A stretch of DNA of 39,418 nt, from positions 1-39,418 of the forward strand of contig JAIXOX010000100.1 in assembly GCA_027486555.1 (NCBI GenBank), written 5' to 3'. How positions within the stretch are numbered: the stretch's first letter is position 1; every line of letters begins with the position of its first letter. The notes under the pieces were generated by a model. It was not told where the DNA came from. It searched no databases and was given only the letters and a program-made list of their open reading frames with translations. This DNA is from Comamonadaceae bacterium. Its GTDB lineage: Bacteria; Pseudomonadota; Gammaproteobacteria; Burkholderiales; Burkholderiaceae_C. The translations under genes were made by a program, and so were the position numbers. Of the stretch, positions 33,009 to 39,418 are shown piece by piece.

Positions 33009-36000
33009 ATGGCCAAGCAATTCAAAGTCCTCGTCAACACCGGCAACGCACAAAACAACCAAGTCCTGGACGTCACGCAAGGGCAAGGCGCCAAAGGCCA
33101 GCCTCTGCGCATTGCGGCCAAAGCCGGTGCCAAGTACCAGCTGCAAGAGCTCGACAAGAACAAAGAAGCCGCCCCCGAGTACGTCAAAGTCAAGCGCGTG
33201 GGCAAAAACCTGCACATCTTGTTAGAAAACAGCACCGAAGCGGACATCATCATCGAGGACTACTACGAGGTCATGCCCGAGGGCTACAACGGCGTGGTGG
33301 GCCAGGCAGAAAACGGCAACTTCTACGAATACATCCCCGAAGACCCGGACGTCAAAGGCCTGATCCCGCAACTGGCCGATGGCGGCCAATCGGTCAGCGT
33401 GGCGCTGGGCGGCGCTGAAGTCGTGGGCTCTGGCGCTGCGGTCGGTATCTTGGCCTTCAACCCCTTGCTGGCCGCTTTGGGCTTGGGCGCAGCGGGCGCT
33501 GCAGCAGCGGCTGCCGGTGGCACCACCGGCACCACCACCACCACCGGCCTGGCCATCACCGACGCCACCGACAATGTGGGCAACCCGGGCAACGCCATTG
33601 AAAGCGTGGCCAAAGGCGGCACCACCAACGACAACACGCCCACCCTCAAAGGCACAGGCACGGCTGGCGAAGTCATCACCATCAAGGACGGCTCCATTAT
33701 TTTGGGCAGCACCACCGTCAACGCCGACGGCACCTGGAGCTTCACCCCCAGCGCACCCCAAACCTTGGGCGCGCACAGCTACACCGCCACCAACGCGGCG
33801 GGCACCACCACCACCGAGCCCTACGTGCTCAACATCATCGCCCCCGCAGCAGGCGACAGCACCTCGCTGATCCTCAACCCCATCGCGGGCGACAACCTCA
33901 TCACCTTGGCCGAAGGCAGTGCGGTCAGCTTGAGCGTCACCGGCAAGGTCACGGGCAAATTTGCCGCAGGCGACACCGTCACCCTCAAGGTCTTTGACAA
34001 AACTTACCCCGCCACTGTGCTGGCCGACGGCAGCTTCAGCGTGGGCGTGCCCATGGCCGACCTCAAAGCCGATGCCGACACCCAAATCGAAGGCAGCGTC
34101 ACCGGCACCGGTGGCACCACCGCCACCGCTTCGCAAGACTACACGGTCGAGACCGACGCCACCGCAGGCAACGTCACAGCGCTGGTCATTGACCCCGTCA
34201 CCGCAGACAACATCATCAGCGCTGCAGAAAACACCGGCAGCATTGCCGTCACCGGCAAAGTCACGGGCAAGTTCGCCGCAGGCGACACCGTCACCCTGAC
34301 AGTCAACGACAAGCCCTTCAGTGCCAGCATCAACGCCCAAGGCGTGTTCAGCATCCCCGTGCCCGCCTCAGACCTGGTCTCTGACCGCGACACCGTGGTC
34401 GAAGGCCGCGTCACCGGCACCGGCGGCAGCACCGCCAATGCCATCCAGGACTACGCCCTGGACAGCAACGTCATCCCCACACCGGGCGACACCACCGCGC
34501 TCAGCATCAACCCCATCACCGGTGACAACCTGATCACCGTGGCCGAAGGCAACGCCTCCAGCGTCACCGTCACCGGCCAAGTCTCTGGCAAGTTCGCTGC
34601 AGGCGACATCGTCACCCTCAAGCTGTCTGACAAGACCTACCCCGCCACCGTGTTGGCCAACGGCAGCTTCAGCGTGGCCGTGTCCATGGTCGACCTCAAG
34701 GCCGACGCTGACACCAAAATAGAAGGCAGCGTCACCGGCACCGGCGGTGCCACGGCCACAGCGGCGCAGGACTACAACGTCGAAACCGACACCACCGCAG
34801 GCACGCTCACCACCCTGAGCATCGACACCGTCACCGCCGACAACATCATCACCGCTGCAGAAAACACCGGCAGCATTGCCGTCACCGGCAAAGTCGCGGG
34901 CAAATTCGCTGCAGGCGACACCGTCAGCCTCACCGTCAACGGCAAGCCCTTCAGCAGCACCGTCAACGCCCAAGGCATCTTCAGCATCCCCGTGCCCGCA
35001 GCCGATCTGGTCGCTGACCGCGACACCCTGGTCGAAGGCCGCGTCACTGGCACTGGCGGCAGCACCGCCAACGCCATCCAGGACTACGCCCTGGGCACCG
35101 ACGTGACGCCCCCCACACCCGGCGACAGCACGGCCCTCAGCATCAACCCCATCGCAGGCGACAACTTGATCACCGTGGCCGAGGGCAACGTTGCCAGCTA
35201 CATCGTCACCGGCCAAGTCTCTGGCAAGTTTGTTGCAGGCGACATCGTCACCCTCAAGCTGTCTGACAAGACCTACCCCGCCACCGTGCTGGCCAACGGC
35301 AGCTTCAGCGTGGCTGTGGCCATGAGCGACCTCAAGGCCGATGCCGACACCAAAATCGAAGGCTCTGTCACCGGCACCGGCGGCAGCACAGCCAACGCGG
35401 CGCAGGACTACACCGTCGAGACCGAAACCACCGCAGGCACGGTCACCACCTTGAGCATCGACACCGTCACCGCCGACAACGTCATCAGCGCTGCAGAAAA
35501 CACCGGCAGCATTGCTGTCACGGGCAGGGTAGGCGGCAAATTCGCCAACGGCGACGAAGTCACCCTCACCATCAACGACAAGCCCTTCAAAGGCAGCGTC
35601 AACGCCCAAGGTGTCTTCAGCATCCCCGTGCCCGCAGCCGAGCTGGTGGCTGACCGCGACACCGTGGTCGAAGGCCGCGTGGTGGGCACCGGCGGCACCG
35701 TGGCCAACGCCATCCAGGACTACGCCTTGGCCGATGGCGTGAACCCCGGCCCCAACCCCAGCAACACCACAGCGCTGAGCATCAACCCGATCACGGGTGA
35801 CAACCTGATCACCGTGGCCGAAGGCGGCCAAACCAGCGTCATCGTCACCGGCCAAGTCTCTGGCAAGTTTGCTGCAGGCGACGTCGTTGCACTCAAGCTG
35901 TCTGACAAGACCTACCCCGCCACCGTGTTGGCCAACGGCAGCTTCAGCGTGGCCGTGGCCATGGTTGACCTCAAGGCAGATGCCGACACCAAAATCGAGG

Positions 36001-39000
36001 GCAGCGTCACCGGCACCGGCGGCACCACGGCCACCGCAGCGCAGGACTACCAAGTCGAAACCGACGCCACCGCAGGCAAGCTCACCACCTTGAGCATCGA
36101 CACCGTCACCGCCGACAACGTCATCAGCGCCGCAGAAAACACCGGCAGCATTGCCGTCACGGGCAAGGTGGGAGGCCAATTCGCCGCAGGCGACGAAGTC
36201 ACCCTCACCATCAACAACAAGCCCTTCAAAGGCAGCGTCAACGGCCAAGGTGTCTTCAGCATCAATGTGCCCGCAGCCGACTTGGTCGCTGACCGCGACA
36301 CCCTGGTCGAAGGCCGAGTCACAGGCACTGGCGGCACCGTGGCCAACGCCATCCAGGACTACGCCCTGGCCGATGGCGTGAACCCCAACCCCATCAAACC
36401 CACCGCCCTGACCGAAGTCACCGACAACGTCGGCAACCCAGGCGGCGGCACAGTGCCCCTCGCCAACGGCGGCAGCACCAACGACAGCACGCCCACCTTC
36501 AAAGGCACAGGCACGCCCGGCGAAGTCGTCACCATCAAAGACGGCGACAAGATTGTCGGCTCCACCACCGTCAACCCCGACGGCAGCTGGAGCTTCACCG
36601 CGCCCGAGCAAGCCACAGGCCCCCACAGCTACACCGCCAGCACACCGTCCGGCGGCAGCACCCCGCCATTCACAGTGACCGTGGACACGGCACCGCCCAC
36701 CATCATCGTCAGCACCAACAAAACCAGCTTGGCCAACGGCGAAACCGCCACCTTGACCTTCACCCTCAGTGAGGCGAGCAAAGACTTCACCGAGCAAGAC
36801 ATCACCGCCATCAACGGCGTGGTCACCAACTTGCAAGGCGTGCCCGGCACCGGCTCCACCGCCACCGGCTTTACCCAATACACCGCCACCTTCACGCCCA
36901 ACGCAAGCGCGACCAGCGCATCTGCCCGTGTCGCCAGCGATCAATTCAGCGACGCCGCAGGCAACCTCAACCAAGACGGCGCCGAAGACAACAACGCGGT
37001 CGCCATGGCCATTGCCACAGCCAACGGCACCATCGCCATCACCAGCGTCACCGACAACGTAGGCAACCCGGGCAACGGCACGGTCAACCTTCCCAACGGC
37101 AGCCAAACCAACGACAACACGCCCACCCTCAATGGCACGGCCCCGGCTGGCTCAGTCGTCACCATCCGTGACGGCAACACGGTGCTGGGCAGCGTCACCG
37201 CAGGCCCCGGCGGCACCTGGTCCTTCACCCCGGCGTCCCTGAGCGAGGGCAGCCACAGCTTCAGCGCCGCCTACACCTTTGGGGGCAACACCAACACCAG
37301 CAACCCCTACACCGTGGTGGTGGACACGCAGACCCCCACCGTTCAGGTCACGGCCGACAAAACCAACCTGGCCAACATCGGCGACACCGCCACCGTCACC
37401 TTCGAGCTGTCCGAGCCCAGCTTGGACTTCACCAACGGCGACATCACCCTGACAGGCGGCACCCTGAGCGCTTTGCAAGGCGTGCCCGGCACTGGCAACA
37501 CCACCACCGGCTTTACGCGCTACAGCGCCACCTTCACCAAAACCAGTGTTGACAACGCCACCATCGCGGTGGCCAGCAACACCCTCAGCGACGCCGCAGG
37601 CAACACCAACCAAGACGGTGCAGACGCCAACAACCGCTGGAGCTTCAGCACCACCAACCCTGCCAAGCCCACCGCCCTGACCGAAGTCACCGACAACGTC
37701 GGCAACCCCGGCGGCGGCACCTTGCCCCTGACCAACGGCGGCATCACCAACGACACCACGCCCACCTTCAAAGGCACTGGTACGCCCGGCGAAGTCGTCA
37801 CCATCAAAGACGGCGACAAAATCGTCGGCTCCACCACCGTCAACCCCGACGGCACTTGGAACTTCACCGCCCCCGAGCAAGCCACCGGCCCCCACAGCTA
37901 TACCGCCAGCACCCCATCGGGTGGCACCACCGCGCCGTTCAATGTCACCGTGGACACCGCAGCGCCCACCATCGCGCTCAGCATCGACAAAGCCAACATC
38001 GGCAGCACCGACACGGCCACCGTCACCTTCACCCTGAGCGAGGCCAGCGCCGACTTCATCAAGGACGACATCACCGTCACCGGCGGCAGCTTGGGGCCAC
38101 TGGTGCAAAGCAGCACCAACCCGCTGGTCTACACCGCCACCTTCACGCCCACGACCGGAGCCGCCGCGGGGGCCATCGGCACGGTCAAGGTCGACAGCAA
38201 CAAATTCACCGACGCTGCAGGCAACCTCAACCAAGACGGCAACGAGGCTAACAACAGCGTCAGCACCACCGTGGTGGCTGGCAAGCCCACCACCATCAAC
38301 GAAGTCACCGACAACGCAGGCAACCCCGGCGGCGCAACAGAAGTTGTGCCCAACAAAGGCGACACCAACGACAGCACCCCCACGTTCAAAGGCACAGGCA
38401 CGCCCGGCGAAGTCGTCACCATCAAAGACGGCGACAAAGTGGTGGGCTCCACCACCGTCAACCCCGACGGCAGCTGGAACTTCACCGCCCCCGAACAAGC
38501 CACCGGCCCCCACAGCTACACCGCCAGCACCCCGTCGGGCGGCACCACCGCGCCGTTCACCCTGAACGTGGATACCACAGCGCCCACCATCGCAGTGGCC
38601 ATCGACAAAACCAGCATCGGCAGCGACGAGATGGCCGTGCTCACCTTCACCTTGAGTGAAGCCAGCAGCGACTTCAGCAACAGCGACATCACCGTCACCG
38701 GCGGCAAGCTGGGCACCTTGGTCCAAAGCAACCTCAACCCGCTGGTCTACACCGCCGTCTTCACCCCCGACGGCAGCGCCGCCAATGGCACCGTTCGGGT
38801 CGACAGCAACAAATTCAGCGACGGCGCAGGCAACTTCAACCAAGACGGCCAAGACAGCAACAACGCCGTGGGCCTGAACATCACCGCGTCGCTGGGCAAA
38901 ACGGCCATCACACTGGCCCCCATCACCGGTGACAACCTCATCACCGTGGCCGAAGGCGGCCAGACCAGCATCACCCTGACTGGCAAAGTGACGGGCGCGT

Positions 39001-39418
39001 TCACGGCAGGCGACGTGGTCACCATCCGCGTGCACGACCAGATCCTCACCACCACCGTGGACGCCGCAGGCAACTACAGCCAAGTCGTCAGCATGGCCGC
39101 GCTCAAAGCCGACGCGGACACCCAAGTGGACGTCTCGGTCGCAGCCAAAGACCCTGCCAGTGGCCAAACCAGCACCGCCACCAACAACCAAAACTACACC
39201 GTCGAGCCCACAACCGGCACGGGCACAGCGCTGTACATTGACCCCGTCACGGCCGACAACATCGTCAACCTGGCCGAATCGGGTGCGGTCAGCATCCCCG
39301 TCACCGGCAAAGTGACGGGCAAGTTCAGTGCAGGCGACGTGGTCACCCTCATCGTCAACGACCAGAAGTTCTCGGGCACTGTGGACGCCTCGGGCAACTA
39401 CAGCATCCCCGTCAAGAC
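33009..39418 (+). CDS. Giant BapA/LapA-like repetitive adhesin (partial, open at right edge)
   Basis: The ATG at 33009 follows GAGAG by about 9 nt, and the frame stays open to the window end, about 2,136 residues so far. Residues 1-115 are a BapA-prefix-like domain (AKQFKVLVNTGNAQNNQVLD, KVKRVGKNLHILLEN, IIIEDYYEV). Residues 130-180 are a hydrophobic, Ala/Gly/Thr-rich linker. From about 181 on there are only bacterial Ig-like modules of two kinds. There is no Sec signal, as expected for type I secretion with a C-terminal signal outside the window. The protein should be exported to the surface and mediate adhesion or biofilm. It follows an OmpA-family gene. Long open frames on the other strand are by-products of its biased codon use. 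Confidence 0.9.
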   Translation, partial: MAKQFKVLVNTGNAQNNQVLDVTQGQGAKGQPLRIAAKAGAKYQLQELDKNKEAAPEYVKVKRVGKNLHILLENSTEADIIIEDYYEVMPEGYNGVVGQAENGNFYEYIPEDPDVKGLIPQLADGGQSVSVALGGAEVVGSGAAVGILAFNPLLAALGLGAAGAAAAAAGGTTGTTTTTGLAITDATDNVGNPGNAIESVAKGGTTNDNTPTLKGTGTAGEVITIKDGSIILGSTTVNADGTWSFTPSAPQTLGAHSYTATNAAGTTTTEPYVLNIIAPAAGDSTSLILNPIAGDNLITLAEGSAVSLSVTGKVTGKFAAGDTVTLKVFDKTYPATVLADGSFSVGVPMADLKADADTQIEGSVTGTGGTTATASQDYTVETDATAGNVTALVIDPVTADNIISAAENTGSIAVTGKVTGKFAAGDTVTLTVNDKPFSASINAQGVFSIPVPASDLVSDRDTVVEGRVTGTGGSTANAIQDYALDSNVIPTPGDTTALSINPITGDNLITVAEGNASSVTVTGQVSGKFAAGDIVTLKLSDKTYPATVLANGSFSVAVSMVDLKADADTKIEGSVTGTGGATATAAQDYNVETDTTAGTLTTLSIDTVTADNIITAAENTGSIAVTGKVAGKFAAGDTVSLTVNGKPFSSTVNAQGIFSIPVPAADLVADRDTLVEGRVTGTGGSTANAIQDYALGTDVTPPTPGDSTALSINPIAGDNLITVAEGNVASYIVTGQVSGKFVAGDIVTLKLSDKTYPATVLANGSFSVAVAMSDLKADADTKIEGSVTGTGGSTANAAQDYTVETETTAGTVTTLSIDTVTADNVISAAENTGSIAVTGRVGGKFANGDEVTLTINDKPFKGSVNAQGVFSIPVPAAELVADRDTVVEGRVVGTGGTVANAIQDYALADGVNPGPNPSNTTALSINPITGDNLITVAEGGQTSVIVTGQVSGKFAAGDVVALKLSDKTYPATVLANGSFSVAVAMVDLKADADTKIEGSVTGTGGTTATAAQDYQVETDATAGKLTTLSIDTVTADNVISAAENTGSIAVTGKVGGQFAAGDEVTLTINNKPFKGSVNGQGVFSINVPAADLVADRDTLVEGRVTGTGGTVANAIQDYALADGVNPNPIKPTALTEVTDNVGNPGGGTVPLANGGSTNDSTPTFKGTGTPGEVVTIKDGDKIVGSTTVNPDGSWSFTAPEQATGPHSYTASTPSGGSTPPFTVTVDTAPPTIIVSTNKTSLANGETATLTFTLSEASKDFTEQDITAINGVVTNLQGVPGTGSTATGFTQYTATFTPNASATSASARVASDQFSDAAGNLNQDGAEDNNAVAMAIATANGTIAITSVTDNVGNPGNGTVNLPNGSQTNDNTPTLNGTAPAGSVVTIRDGNTVLGSVTAGPGGTWSFTPASLSEGSHSFSAAYTFGGNTNTSNPYTVVVDTQTPTVQVTADKTNLANIGDTATVTFELSEPSLDFTNGDITLTGGTLSALQGVPGTGNTTTGFTRYSATFTKTSVDNATIAVASNTLSDAAGNTNQDGADANNRWSFSTTNPAKPTALTEVTDNVGNPGGGTLPLTNGGITNDTTPTFKGTGTPGEVVTIKDGDKIVGSTTVNPDGTWNFTAPEQATGPHSYTASTPSGGTTAPFNVTVDTAAPTIALSIDKANIGSTDTATVTFTLSEASADFIKDDITVTGGSLGPLVQSSTNPLVYTATFTPTTGAAAGAIGTVKVDSNKFTDAAGNLNQDGNEANNSVSTTVVAGKPTTINEVTDNAGNPGGATEVVPNKGDTNDSTPTFKGTGTPGEVVTIKDGDKVVGSTTVNPDGSWNFTAPEQATGPHSYTASTPSGGTTAPFTLNVDTTAPTIAVAIDKTSIGSDEMAVLTFTLSEASSDFSNSDITVTGGKLGTLVQSNLNPLVYTAVFTPDGSAANGTVRVDSNKFSDGAGNFNQDGQDSNNAVGLNITASLGKTAITLAPITGDNLITVAEGGQTSITLTGKVTGAFTAGDVVTIRVHDQILTTTVDAAGNYSQVVSMAALKADADTQVDVSVAAKDPASGQTSTATNNQNYTVEPTTGTGTALYIDPVTADNIVNLAESGAVSIPVTGKVTGKFSAGDVVTLIVNDQKFSGTVDASGNYSIPVK
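33861..36398 (+). repeat. Four super-repeats of about 212 residues (type A Ig pairs) in the adhesin
   Basis: Units start at 33861, 34494, 35130 and 35769 (633, 636, 639 and 630 bp). Each holds two Ig-like modules. The first opens SINPITGDNLITVAEG, with KLSDKTYPATVLANGSFSVA and DLKADADTKIEGSVTGTGG. The second opens SIDTVTADNVISAAENTGSI, with FSIPVPAADLVADRDT and VEGRVTGTGG. Units 2 to 4 share long nearly identical nucleotide blocks. A further copy starts near 38901. Confidence 0.85.
36399..38900 (+). repeat. Four type B Ig-like pairs in the adhesin
   Basis: Units start at about 36399, 37032, 37668 and 38286 (633, 636, 618 and 615 bp). The first module has EVTDNVGNPGGGT, TPTFKGTGTPGEVVTIKDGD, GSTTVNPDGSW and ATGPHSYTASTPSGG. 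The second has TFTLSEAS-DF--DIT, YTATFTP and DAAGN-NQDG, an Asp/Asn-rich end that could bind calcium. A single half-unit of this type precedes the type A block (about 33546-33860). Confidence 0.82.

Noticed and set aside
33222..34340. 372-codon minus-strand frame
   Set aside because: Antisense to the adhesin N-terminus and first repeats, with low-complexity composition and no family motifs.
34368..37106. 912-codon open frame on the minus strand
   Set aside because: It is antisense to the adhesin repeats. Its Gly/Val/Asp/Ala-only composition and repeat period mirror the plus-strand gene, and the plus frame has clear Ig-like motifs.
37152..39191. 679-codon open frame on the minus strand
   Set aside because: Same reason: a by-product of C-ending codons and lack of stop codons opposite the adhesin repeats.

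Overview
The window looks like a chromosomal segment of a betaproteobacterium, most likely Burkholderiales/Comamonadaceae. This is inferred from the moderately high GC, a tripartite-tricarboxylate (Bug-type) receptor, DUF1501/DUF1800 and DUF2520 proteins, and the general gene style. No rRNA, tRNA, CRISPR array or intact insertion sequence was seen.

Layout. (1) 1-4284: two divergent gene sets around a perfect 16-bp inverted repeat. To the left are an SDR dehydrogenase and a truncated SsuC/TauC-type ABC permease. To the right are an SMP-30-type lactonase, a mandelate-racemase-type enolase superfamily enzyme and a DUF2520 Rossmann protein. Together they suggest oxidative breakdown of an imported (sugar-)acid. 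(2) 4418-4800: an aldehyde dehydrogenase relic, then an exported amidohydrolase. (3) 5855-10179: a DUF1501/DUF1800 pair, a small GIY-YIG-like protein and an exported class V aminotransferase-like enzyme, all on the minus strand. (4) 10271-18708: a block that reads as a phosphorus-scavenging locus. It holds a Tat lipoprotein PhoD phosphatase and a UshA-like 5'-nucleotidase lipoprotein, each with a Pho-box-like site upstream. They flank a self-contained TonB system in the order exbD-tonB-receptor-exbB. (5) 18978-20957: a short translated unit with its own terminator, a DMT exporter and a class II aldolase-like protein.

(6) 21218-25653: an accessory patch. It carries an N-terminal relic of a DUF3375 (Wadjet JetA) gene, a ribbon-helix-helix antitoxin coupled to a PIN-like remnant, a DUF2130 protein with a nuclease-like D...ExK pattern, a self-inhibited Fic AMP-transferase with three operator-like repeats at its start codon, and an unrecognised conserved-looking protein. 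(7) 25895-31422: an outer-membrane protein, a BKACE/Bug-receptor/beta-hydroxyacid-dehydrogenase operon, and an rbgA/ylqF-exonuclease pair. (8) 31809-39418 (window end): an OmpA-family protein followed by a giant BapA/LapA-like adhesin. The adhesin is open at the window edge after about 2,136 residues and is built of Ig-like modules with a super-period of about 212 residues.

The best candidates for a coherent little-described system are the PhoD/TonB/UshA block and the OmpA-adhesin pair. Functions are read from motifs and family resemblance only; no database search was possible.
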